A DNA stretch of 53,200 nt from Bacteroidales bacterium UBA1794 (GTDB lineage: Bacteria; Bacteroidota; Bacteroidia; Bacteroidales; Bacteroidaceae), in assembly GCA_002315435.1 (NCBI GenBank), contig DCFW01000014.1:1-53200 (forward strand). Direction: 5' to 3'. This document shows, piece by piece, positions 10,224-18,772 of this stretch. The translations under genes were made by a program, and so were the position numbers. The notes under the pieces were generated by a model that was given only the letters and a program-made list of their open reading frames with translations, searched no databases and was not told the origin of the DNA. Every line of letters begins with the position of its first letter. Positions within the stretch are counted from its first letter, which is position 1.

Positions 10224-11879
10224 ATATTAAAATATATATTTGCTTCATGCATATTAATATATGCAGCAGCTTGTACAAATCTCAACGAGACAATTTATAG
10301 CGAGATCTCAGCCGAAGATACCCAATTCTCCTCTGATGATGTGAAAGCTATGATTGCACCGGTTTATTCTAATTTGCGAAATGTTTATTGGGGTTGGAAT
10401 GGTTTGTTTGACACCAATGAAGAATCAAGTGACTTGATAATGACCCCTCTAAGAATCGGAGTTGGTTGGGGTGATTTATATATAACAATGCACAAACATA
10501 CATATAACTCATATGTCAGTCATTTCTGGACACTATGGTATTACTCATACAATGGAATATCTTCTATCAATAAACTCATTGATATGAAAGATAATTCAGC
10601 AGTATCTTCAAGCGTACCAGAACTTAGAGGACTGCGTGCGTTATATTATTATATCTTATTAGACAATTTCCGTAATATTCCTCTTGAAACAACGCTAAAC
10701 CACGAAGCTGGTTATCTACCTTCACAAGTTAGTCCGGATTCTACTTATAACTTTATCGTTTCAGAATTAAATGCAATTAAAAGTCAGCTTAGTACTGATG
10801 CTACATCTAAAACTTACGGTCACTTCAATAAATATGCGGCTTGTATGACTCTAGCTAAGGTTTATTTAAATCATAACGCATGGTTTGGCGGAACAGACAA
10901 TTCATATTACAAAAAGGCAATAAATGAAGTAGATACTGTCATTAAATCCGGTAATTATTCTTTAGCTGAAAATTATACCGATTTATTTGTAGATGATTTG
11001 TCAACTTGTTCTGAAGTTATATTCGGATTTCCCTTCAAAGCACCTTATGCCACAGGAAATTATCTTGTTAACAAATGTCTAGCTGGGCCTAGTGCAGCGA
11101 CATTCGGTTACACCGGTACACCTTGGAATGGAAGTTGTGCCGTACCTCAATTTATCGATACCTATAACTCTGAAGACGAAAGACTATCAGACACATGGCT
11201 TATAGGACCTCAATATTCAAGCGACGGTGTCACTCCCATATACTTGGATAAGATACAACTAAATTATACAAAGAAAGTCCACTCAATTGATAATCCGGGA
11301 GCTTATCAAAATGAAGGCGCACGTTTTCACAAATATAAAATTTATGCAAATAAATATGGTACAGCCGAAGACGATGTACCATTCTATCGCCTCACAGATG
11401 CTTATATGATCAAAGCTGAATGTCTACTTCGGTTAGGAGGATATAACGGTGAAACTGAACAAGATGCTGCTGACATTGTAACAATGATACGCAAACGCGC
11501 ATTCAAGAACGATCCGTCTAAAGCGATCCGCACAGTTGCTGAGCTAAAAGGGCCGAGTGTATATGCTTATGGACATCAAGAATATCAATTAGACAGTGAT
11601 GGAAACGACAAATTAATAGAAACAAATGAAGGTGGAAACGATATTGAATTAGGTGGATTCCTTGATGACCTCGCTTGGGAATTCGTTGGTGAGCATCATC
11701 GTCGTCAAGATATAATTAGATTCAGGCTTACAGATAAAAACATGAATGTTTACGATGGTAAATCTTGGTTCTGCAAGGATGCCGAAACAGACGCATCCGA
11801 TACACATAAGGATATTTATCCAATATATCAAGACTTTATTGATGCTAACAAAAATTTAAAACAAAACTCCGGGTATTAA
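10224..11879 (+). CDS. SusD/RagB-family glycan-binding lipoprotein, start codon missing
   Basis: A SusD-family surface lipoprotein that caps the SusC channel and binds the glycan. The frame runs open from 10161 and encodes an obvious lipoprotein signal: a hydrophobic stretch then YAAAC (Cys codon at 10272), followed by TNLNETIYSEISAED. There is no ATG, GTG or TTG in frame before GTG 10341 and ATG 10350, both past the lipobox, so starting there would give a cytosolic protein lacking its anchor. The best candidate start is ATA at 10224, giving a short signal with Cys at residue 17 and a 551-residue product of normal length. ATT at 10206 is the alternative. The TPR-like SusD core (LRGLRALYYYILLDNFRNIPL, RLTDAYMIKAECLLRLGGYNG, WEFVGEHHRRQDIIRF) is intact. 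Either a mutated start, a rare start codon or a sequence error explains this. Confidence 0.85.
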   Translation: MLKYIFASCILIYAAACTNLNETIYSEISAEDTQFSSDDVKAMIAPVYSNLRNVYWGWNGLFDTNEESSDLIMTPLRIGVGWGDLYITMHKHTYNSYVSHFWTLWYYSYNGISSINKLIDMKDNSAVSSSVPELRGLRALYYYILLDNFRNIPLETTLNHEAGYLPSQVSPDSTYNFIVSELNAIKSQLSTDATSKTYGHFNKYAACMTLAKVYLNHNAWFGGTDNSYYKKAINEVDTVIKSGNYSLAENYTDLFVDDLSTCSEVIFGFPFKAPYATGNYLVNKCLAGPSAATFGYTGTPWNGSCAVPQFIDTYNSEDERLSDTWLIGPQYSSDGVTPIYLDKIQLNYTKKVHSIDNPGAYQNEGARFHKYKIYANKYGTAEDDVPFYRLTDAYMIKAECLLRLGGYNGETEQDAADIVTMIRKRAFKNDPSKAIRTVAELKGPSVYAYGHQEYQLDSDGNDKLIETNEGGNDIELGGFLDDLAWEFVGEHHRRQDIIRFRLTDKNMNVYDGKSWFCKDAETDASDTHKDIYPIYQDFIDANKNLKQNSGY

Positions 11880-11904
11880 CTCATAAGAACCAATTAGCAA
11901 TTCT

Positions 11905-11952
11905 ATTCCTAGCTTCAACTTCCAATTTATTTTAGAGGTTGAGGCTGGGAAT
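11905..11952 (+). promoter_or_regulatory. Large stem-loop between susD and the GH43 gene
   Basis: Bases 11905-11922 pair with 11935-11952 as an 18-bp stem with three G-U wobbles and a 12-nt loop. No U-run follows. Such a hairpin directly after susD could protect the susCD transcript 3' end or reduce read-through into the GH43 gene. Confidence 0.55.
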
Positions 11953-11994
11953 TACTATCTAGCTAATTTATTAAATAAAAGAAATGTAAAACTC

Positions 11995-14075
11995 ATGAAA
12001 AAAATTATAACAATTATTCTCTTTGCTCTTGCATGGTCCAATCAAGTTCCTGCTCAAAAAGAAGTATATAATGCACCTGGCATGGGCAACCCCATACTGC
12101 CTGGGTACTTTGCAGATCCAACTGTAAAAAAGTTTGACGATACTTATTATATTTATGCTACCACAGATGGTTGTGGAGCAGGATTCGGTCCGTCGCAAGT
12201 TTGGATGTCAAAAGACTTTAAGAATTGGATACTCCGCCCTATGAATTGGCCAAAAACACATTGGATATGGGCACCTGATGTACGAAAAGGTAGAGATGGA
12301 AAAACTATATGTACTATTGTCAACCCTGCCAGATTCTTTGTGGCATCAGCGACACTCCCGTAGGTCCATGGCAGAATATTCTTGGCAAAGAAGATTCAAC
12401 CTTGATTCCTGATAGATTTGTACACAACGCAATTACTCTCGACGCCCAAAGTTTTGAGAATGACGATGGAAGTGTTTATCTGTATTGGGGCACATGGGGA
12501 ATTTATAAGGGATTCGGCTGTGGTTCCGGAAAATTATCGCAAGATGGTAAAAGCTTTACAGAACTCCATTTAATTCCTAATACAGAAGTCACCGATTTTT
12601 TTGAAGCTCCCTTTATGCTAAAGCACAATGGTCTTTATTATTTTATGTATTCCTCAGGAAGTTGCCACGACCAGACTTATCGAATACAATATGCTGTAGG
12701 AAAAAGTCCACTCGGTCCATTTACCTTCGGAAAAAATAATCCCATCTTATCAACTTCAGCAGATGGTAGTATACACGGCCCGGGCCACCATAGCATCCTT
12801 CAAGTAGGCAACGACTATTATATAATCTATCATCGTCATGACAATCCCCACTCTACTCGTGGATTCCACAGACAAATCTGCGCGGATAAATTAATATTTG
12901 ACGCTGATGGAAGCATCAAGAAGGTAATTCCTACACATAAAGGTATTGGTGCTTTAGCACAAGAGACAAAAGAAGAACCTAATCTTGCTTATCAATGCAA
13001 AGTGTCTGCTTCATCAACTTATAATAAGGATTTCAAACCGGAATATGCTGTAGACGATAATAACGGAACACTCTGGCGACCAGCAACAGTGGGTAAAGAA
13101 TGGATACAACTAGATCTAGGAAAAGCCTGTCACATCGAAACAATTTGGACACAATTTGAATACGCGACCTTTTATTATCAATATTTAGTTGAAACATCCT
13201 TAAACGGTAAATCTTGGACAACTTTCGCTGATAGAAGAAACAATCAGTGGGCTGGAAGTCCGATGATCGATGAAAAAGACGTAAAAGCACGTTATATAAG
13301 GTTAGTGACGACTGGAAACCAAAAAAACGGATATTTCGGTGCAATCTGGAACATTAAAGTATTCGGAAAGCATCCACAATCCATTCCTAAAGAATGGATA
13401 AACGAAATTTATTCAGAGAAAAACAAAATTACAAATGTAAAGCCGATAAAGCAATCTCAAGGACTATTAGTTGACATTAATGCTGGTGATTATCAAATAG
13501 GTGAAAAGTTGTTGAAGATCAAAAATCGTATTGGAGGGAACTTCATTTCGCTGAAACCGGATACTTTGTCTGTTGTTGAAAATGTAGAAGGTAAATTGGC
13601 CTTTCGCTTTGACAGTGTACAAACATATCGTTCAGATTTCACACTTCCGCTATGTGATAATGCGCCCTACACAATAGACGCTTGGATTTTGAATCCCCAA
13701 ATACAAGAGAATGAATGTGTAGCTGATTTTACCTCTTCCCATGATGAACTGGAAAAAATCATGTTTGTTAATGGTTCCGAAGAACGCTGCGGAGTATTAA
13801 ATCATTATGGATGGTTTGAGGATGTAGGTTACAAAAAAATAAAAGACTGGGAAGGAAAATGGCAGCATTGGACGGTCATATTTGATGGATATAAGGAGAA
13901 AGTCTATCTGCAAGACCAACTTATCAGCGAACGAGATATTCAACTTCTTGTTAAGCCTGTTGAATATGTCAGCCTTGGAAGGAATGCTGAGGAAGAGTGG
14001 CCATTTAGCGGTTACATCCATTCCTTGAAATTGTATGATAAGGTAATGGATCTAAAAGATTTGAACAAAGATTAG
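11995..14075 (+). pseudogene. GH43 glycosidase with F5/8C and LamG-like domains, frameshifted
   Basis: One enzyme split by a single-base shift. The first part (11995-12363) has a signal peptide (cut after about A20), the GH43 start PGYFADPTV with catalytic base D41, and WAPDVRKGRDGK. It then leaves frame and stops at 12363. The second part continues in the -1 frame with YMYYCQPCQILCGISDTPVGPW, the expected GH43 continuation, and FFEAPFML, the likely general acid. The break is at the run of five A (12300-12304), about residue 103. Joined, the product would be about 693 residues: GH43 propeller (about 33-325), F5/8 type C carbohydrate-binding domain (about 330-460) and a concanavalin/LamG-like domain (about 540-690). 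GH43 enzymes cleave alpha-L-arabinofuranosides or beta-xylosides, which fits the GH127 neighbour. A truncated, inactive product is expected unless the indel is a sequencing error or is bypassed. The ATG at 12309 is internal, not a real start. Confidence 0.82.
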
Positions 14076-14359
14076 TAATTCATTCTTTTCCAGCAAAATA
14101 TAAGCAGCGCGACTAAAAGCAAAAAAAATACTCGAATCAAATCTTGTAGAGCTATGATTAACAATATTGAATCTGATTCACTTTTTGTAATCCTTACAAA
14201 GGAAAAAACAGGATTAATACTTTAAGAGGAGCTTTTTAACGCCTCATATTAAAGTTAATAAAAAAGAGAAAGAAATAGAAGAACTAAAGAACTTTTTATT
14301 ATCTTTGCATTGTATATGCTAAATCTAAAGAGTAATAAACATTTAATTGATTCAATATT
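14076..14359. other. Intergenic region downstream of the utilization locus
   Basis: No gene is seen. It holds a weak hairpin (TAATCCT near 14189 with AGGATTA near 14211) and a -7 promoter element near its right end. Confidence 0.4.
14300..14307 (+). promoter_or_regulatory. -7 promoter element TATCTTTG
   Basis: A perfect match to TAnnTTTG, 52 nt before the OmpA/TPR lipoprotein start. No clear TTG at -33 is present. The strong codon bias of the gene downstream suggests an active promoter. Confidence 0.5.
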
Positions 14360-16099
14360 ATGGTTAAGAAGTTGTATTTGCCATTGATGTCAATGGCACT
14401 TATTGCACTTGCATCTTGTAGCAAGATGGGCGCATTATCTTCAGAGTACTTCTCTACAACCCCTCAGGTTCTTGAGGCTGTGGGAGGTCAAGTTCCCGTT
14501 ACGATCAACGGAAAATTCCCTGAAAAATATTTCAAGAAAAAAGCGATCGTTGAGGTTACTCCAGTTTTGAAATATGATGGAGGCGAGTTAACTAGTACTC
14601 CAGCAGACTTCCAAGGAGAGAAAGTAGAAGGCAACAATCAGACAATCGCTTACAAATTGGGAGGTGATTATCAGATGAAAGCTAATTTCCCTTATTCAGA
14701 TCCATTAGCTAAATCTGAATTATATCTACGTTTCAAAGCTCACAAAGGAAAGAAAGTTTACGATATTCCTGATGTTAAGATTGCAGATGGTGTAATCGCT
14801 ACATCACAATTGGTTTACAACACAGTAAACTCTTCTGACCCTTCTAACTCAACGAACAGTTTTGATTCACTTCCTTCATCAGAAAATGATCCTTTCCAAA
14901 AGAAGATCACTTCTGCTAAAGAGGCTAACATCAAGTTCATGATCCAAAAGGCAGAGCTTCGTGCTTCAGAGTTAAAATCTCAACAATTGAAAGATCTTAA
15001 CACTACAGCTAAAGACGCAAATAAAACAGGAAAAAATCTTGAGAATGTTGAAGTATCAGCTTATGCTTCTCCTGATGGTGGTGTAAAATTGAACGACAAG
15101 TTGGCTAAACAACGTGAGTCTAACACTGATTCTTACATTAAAAAACAATTAAACAGCACTAAAGTTAAAGGACTTGCTGTTGATTCTAAATATACAGCTC
15201 AAGACTGGGATGGTTTCAAGGATTTAGTTTCAAACTCTAATATCCAAGATAAGGATTTGGTTCTACGTGTTTTATCAATGTACCAAGATCCTGCACAACG
15301 CGAAAAAGAAATCCGCAACCTTTCAACTGTATTCTCTAAATTAGCTGACGAAATTCTCCCTGAATTACGTCGTTCTCGTTTGACATTGAACTACAATGAA
15401 TTAAGCAAGAAATTTGCTATCATCGATAGCATTTTCAAAGTTAATCCTTCTTCTTTGACAAATGATGAATTGCTTTACACAGGTGATTTCTTAGCTATTC
15501 AAAAGAACGATAGCAGAGCTAATGAATATTACGACAAAGCTATAGAGCTTTATCCTAATGATTACCGTGCATACAACAACAAAGCTGCTGTAGAATATGC
15601 TCAAGGCAACGTTAGTGACGCAAAAGCATTGTTGCAAAAAGCTGTATCTCTAAATTCTTCTGCTGCTGAGGTAAACAACAACTTGGGTCTAATCGCTCTT
15701 AAAGAGGGTGACTTGGCTTCTGCTGAATCTTACCTAGGAAAAGCCACAGGAGCTCCTACTTCTGCTGTTGCTCTAGGAAACTTATACTTAGCCAAAGGAC
15801 AATATGACCGTGCTGAAAGTACATTTGGAGACGTGAAAACAAACAGTGCTGCTCTTGCACAAATCTTAAATAAAGATTACAGCAAAGCGAAAACTACATT
15901 AAGTGGCATTGCTACTCCTGATGCTTACACAGATTACTTAACAGCAATCTTAGGTGCTCGTACAGGCAATTCTTCATTAGCTGTTGAAAGCTTGAAGAGT
16001 GCAATCCAAAAAGATCCTTCATTAGCTAAGAGAGCTGCTAAAGATCTTGAATTTACTTCATTGGCATCGAATGCTGATTTTCAGAATTTGATCAAATAA
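14360..16099 (+). CDS. OmpA-like/TPR-repeat lipoprotein, probably highly expressed
   Basis: A 579-residue lipoprotein (ALASC, Cys20). The N-terminal half (about 25-200) is a beta-rich domain of a kind common in Bacteroidales outer-membrane lipoproteins. Residues about 229-265 resemble an OmpA C-terminal segment (VEVSAYASPDGGVKLNDKLAKQR), the part that contacts peptidoglycan. The C-terminal third (about 365-560) contains tetratricopeptide repeats (NEYYDKAIELYPNDYRAYNNKAAVEYAQGN, then several degenerate units). Codon use is biased toward GCT, TCT, AAC and CGT, unlike the neighbouring utilization genes, which suggests high expression. It stands alone: a -7 element upstream and a strong terminator downstream. 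A structural or scaffold role between outer membrane and cell wall is inferred; no enzyme motif is seen. Confidence 0.8.
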   Translation: MVKKLYLPLMSMALIALASCSKMGALSSEYFSTTPQVLEAVGGQVPVTINGKFPEKYFKKKAIVEVTPVLKYDGGELTSTPADFQGEKVEGNNQTIAYKLGGDYQMKANFPYSDPLAKSELYLRFKAHKGKKVYDIPDVKIADGVIATSQLVYNTVNSSDPSNSTNSFDSLPSSENDPFQKKITSAKEANIKFMIQKAELRASELKSQQLKDLNTTAKDANKTGKNLENVEVSAYASPDGGVKLNDKLAKQRESNTDSYIKKQLNSTKVKGLAVDSKYTAQDWDGFKDLVSNSNIQDKDLVLRVLSMYQDPAQREKEIRNLSTVFSKLADEILPELRRSRLTLNYNELSKKFAIIDSIFKVNPSSLTNDELLYTGDFLAIQKNDSRANEYYDKAIELYPNDYRAYNNKAAVEYAQGNVSDAKALLQKAVSLNSSAAEVNNNLGLIALKEGDLASAESYLGKATGAPTSAVALGNLYLAKGQYDRAESTFGDVKTNSAALAQILNKDYSKAKTTLSGIATPDAYTDYLTAILGARTGNSSLAVESLKSAIQKDPSLAKRAAKDLEFTSLASNADFQNLIK

Positions 16100-16120
16100 A
16101 TTCAAATCATACATATTATA

Positions 16121-16154
16121 AAAAGTGTCCTCAATTTTGAGGACACTTTTTTTT
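16121..16154 (+). terminator. Intrinsic terminator after the OmpA/TPR lipoprotein gene
   Basis: A perfect 14-bp stem (16121-16134 with 16137-16150) and a T-run of eight. Its T-run also carries the -33 TTTG of the next promoter. Confidence 0.9.
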
Positions 16155-16183
16155 GCCTAAATCTGATATTATAACTATTTTTG
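16152..16183 (+). promoter_or_regulatory. Promoter before the TlpA-like lipoprotein gene
   Basis: TTTG at 16152-16155, a 20-nt spacer, then TATTTTTG at 16176-16183: both Bacteroides elements at ideal spacing. Start of transcription near 16190 would leave a leader of only about 10 nt. Confidence 0.7.
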
Positions 16184-16199
16184 TAAAAAATAAATTTAT

Positions 16200-17216
16200 A
16201 TGAGAATAACTTACCTTGCATTACTTATATTCATGCTTTGCAGTTGCAACAAAGGCAACAATGTTACAATCAAAGGAGACATCAGTGGAATGAAAGACTC
16301 TTTGATCTTGGCATTTGGAAACATGAACAGTAAAACCGGAGATAATGTAGATACAATTATCGCTCACAAAGGAGAATTTACATATCACACTCAAATAGAG
16401 AAACCGACTTGTATCTATCTGATATTCCCCGGCACACAAAGATGTCCGGTATTTGTCTCTCCAGGCGACGGTGTAAAGATCAAAGGTAAAGCTCCAAACT
16501 ATGGTTTATTGAAAGTTAAAGGTGGTGATGATGCAAATGATTTGCTGAATGACTTCAAAGAAACAATCAAAGATTACTATAGCGATAATAAAAGAGTACA
16601 GGTAGAAGCTGAAAAATTTATTCGTGCCCATAAAGAGAACGAGGTTAGTGCATTTTTACTTGATGAATATTTCGTACAATCACCTCTCTTCTCAGTAGAA
16701 AAAATACGCACATTGATGAATTTGCTAAAAAATTCCGCTACAATTGATCCTTTGGTAAAACAAATATCAACATACTTAAATCAACGTACAGGATTAGAAG
16801 TAGGAGGCATTGCACCCATGTTTAGCAGTACTACCGATAAGGGACAAACTGTGGCTTTATCTGATTACAAAGGAAAATATGTCATCGTACATTTCTGGGC
16901 TTCATGGGAAGATAACTTTACCAACGAGGCAAACAAACTCCGATCTTTAAAAAGAAGATGCGGTAGCAAGGTCTCTTTTGTAGGCATTTCCCTGGATATG
17001 GATAGAATTTCATGGAAGAATGAAATAAAACGTGATAGTTTATCATGGCCTCAGGCATGCGATTTTTCCGGATTCGAGAGTTACATGGCACGCCAATTTG
17101 ATGTGACATCAATACCATTCTATATCTTGATAGGTCCTGACGGACGTATTAAACAAAAAGGAGTTGATATAAGCATCATTCAAAATAGTCTTTCAACAAT
17201 CATAAACAAAAAATAA
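16200..17216 (+). CDS. TlpA/thioredoxin-like lipoprotein without the CxxC active site
   Basis: A 338-residue lipoprotein (LCSC, Cys16). Residues about 20-115 look like a DUF4369-type beta domain (VTIKGDISGMKDSLILAFGNM), the usual N-terminal partner of Bacteroidetes thioredoxin-like proteins. The thioredoxin fold occupies about 200-335: VGGIAPMFSSTTDKGQTVALSDYKG, VIVHFWASW, the cis-proline segment TSIPFYILIGPDG. Where related proteins have WCxxC, this one reads WEDNF, so both cysteines are replaced (E237 and F240). It therefore cannot do classical disulfide exchange; a binding or structural role is likely. It is followed after 16 nt by the YifB/ComM gene, probably in one transcript. Confidence 0.82.
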   Translation: MRITYLALLIFMLCSCNKGNNVTIKGDISGMKDSLILAFGNMNSKTGDNVDTIIAHKGEFTYHTQIEKPTCIYLIFPGTQRCPVFVSPGDGVKIKGKAPNYGLLKVKGGDDANDLLNDFKETIKDYYSDNKRVQVEAEKFIRAHKENEVSAFLLDEYFVQSPLFSVEKIRTLMNLLKNSATIDPLVKQISTYLNQRTGLEVGGIAPMFSSTTDKGQTVALSDYKGKYVIVHFWASWEDNFTNEANKLRSLKRRCGSKVSFVGISLDMDRISWKNEIKRDSLSWPQACDFSGFESYMARQFDVTSIPFYILIGPDGRIKQKGVDISIIQNSLSTIINKK

Positions 17217-17232
17217 CTATTCCATCTATTTT

Positions 17233-18771
17233 ATGCTAATAAAAGTCTTTGGCGGTGCTGTTCAAGGAGTAGACGCCACAATCATTACGATTGAAGTAAA
17301 CATCAGTCGAGGGTGCCTTTTTCACCTAGTAGGTCTACCCGATTCAGCCGTAAAAGAAAGCCACGAACGAATTAAATCAGCCATTAAGTTTAATGGATAT
17401 AAGTTTCCTACAGCCGATGTTATTGTGAATATGGCTCCTGCAGATATTCGTAAAGAAGGTTCTGCTTACGATTTACCTCTGGCTATAGCTTTAATGGCAG
17501 CTTCAGATCAATTAATTTCTGAAGAGCTTGACAAATATCTAATCATGGGCGAACTAAGCTTAGATGGAAGTTTACAACCGATCAGAGGTGCTCTTCCTAT
17601 TGCAATAAAAGCACGCGAAGAAAAATACAAGGGACTGATTGTACCTAAACAAAATGCTCGAGAAGCTGCTGTCGTTAATAACCTGACGGTATACGGTGTA
17701 GAAAACTTAACTGAAGTGGTTAATTTTTTCAACAAAAAAGTGGAATTAGAGCCGATGGTAGTAAATACACGCGACGAATTCTTTTTACAGCGGGATGTTT
17801 TCGAATATGATTTCTCAGATGTGAAAGGACAGGAAAGCGTAAAACGTGCATTAGAAGTTTCTGCAGCAGGTGGACACAATTTGATTATGGTTGGCCCTCC
17901 TGGAAGTGGAAAATCAATGATGGCCAAATGCTTACCCTCTATTTTACCACCACTATCACTTGGGGAGAGTTTGGAAACAACTAAAATCCATTCTGTTGCC
18001 GGAACTTTAGAACAAAATACTTCATTAATATCAAATCGCCCATTCAGAAGTCCGCATCATACTATCTCTCAGGTTGCCATGACCGGAGGTGGAATTAATC
18101 CTCAACCCGGTGAAATCAGTTTGTCTCACAATGGAGTATTATTTCTTGATGAGCTACCTGAGTTTACTAGAAGCGTATTAGAGGTTCTACGGCAACCGCT
18201 TGAAGACAGACACATCTCCGTTTCCCGAATCAAGTATTCTATAGACTATCCTGCCAGCTTCATGTTGATTGCATCAATGAATCCTTGCCCGTGTGGATAT
18301 TATAATCACCCAACACATGCTTGCGTTTGCACTCCTGGACAAGTTCAGAAGTACCTGAATAAAATATCCGGTCCACTGCTTGACAGAATTGACATACAAA
18401 TAGAAATTGTACCTGTTCCTTTCGAGAAATTATCTGAGCAAAGGCCTGCTGAACCAAGCATTGAAATACGTAAACGTGTGATCAAAGCACGTGAGATTCA
18501 AGATGAAAGATACAAAGATTTCCCAGGAGTATATTGTAACGCCCAAATGACTTCAAAATTAATGCATAAATACGCTCAGTTGAATGAAAGTAGCACAAAG
18601 ATGTTGCATAACGCAATGGTAAGAATGAATCTGTCTGCACGTGCATATGACCGTATTTTAAAGGTGTCACGAACGATTGCTGATCTTGAAGCAAAAGAGA
18701 ACATAGAAATGTGCCATATAGCTGAAGCTATAAGTTATCGAAATCTTGACAGAGAGAATTGGGCTGGATAA
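17233..18771 (+). CDS. comM: YifB/ComM-family Mg-chelatase-like AAA+ ATPase
   Basis: A 512-residue AAA+ protein of the YifB family. ComM members drive branch migration of DNA during natural transformation; the role in Bacteroides is not settled. An N-terminal ChlI/Lon-protease-like domain fills about 20-165 (GCLFHLVGLPDSAVKESHERI). The AAA+ core has Walker A GPPGSGKS at 221-228, Walker B GVLFLDELPEF near 300, and the family's cysteine cluster MNPCPCGYYNHP...CVCTPGQ near 352-375. A C-terminal Mg-chelatase domain follows (NLSARAYDRILKVSRTIADLE). Length is normal for the family. Its stop is separated by one base from the stop of the convergent S41 peptidase gene. Confidence 0.93.
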   Translation: MLIKVFGGAVQGVDATIITIEVNISRGCLFHLVGLPDSAVKESHERIKSAIKFNGYKFPTADVIVNMAPADIRKEGSAYDLPLAIALMAASDQLISEELDKYLIMGELSLDGSLQPIRGALPIAIKAREEKYKGLIVPKQNAREAAVVNNLTVYGVENLTEVVNFFNKKVELEPMVVNTRDEFFLQRDVFEYDFSDVKGQESVKRALEVSAAGGHNLIMVGPPGSGKSMMAKCLPSILPPLSLGESLETTKIHSVAGTLEQNTSLISNRPFRSPHHTISQVAMTGGGINPQPGEISLSHNGVLFLDELPEFTRSVLEVLRQPLEDRHISVSRIKYSIDYPASFMLIASMNPCPCGYYNHPTHACVCTPGQVQKYLNKISGPLLDRIDIQIEIVPVPFEKLSEQRPAEPSIEIRKRVIKAREIQDERYKDFPGVYCNAQMTSKLMHKYAQLNESSTKMLHNAMVRMNLSARAYDRILKVSRTIADLEAKENIEMCHIAEAISYRNLDRENWAG

Positions 18772-18772
18772 T

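Noticed and set aside
10341..11879. SusD starting at GTG 10341
   Set aside because: This would discard the evident lipoprotein signal and Cys anchor encoded just upstream in the same open frame.
12297..12309. Programmed -1 frameshift in the GH43 gene
   Set aside because: Single-tRNA slippage on AAAAA is possible, but there is no canonical slippery heptamer and no clear downstream pseudoknot. An indel is the simpler reading.
12309..14075. A separate GH43 gene starting at ATG 12309
   Set aside because: The frame begins mid-domain without a signal peptide and continues exactly where the upstream frame breaks, so it is the second part of one broken gene.
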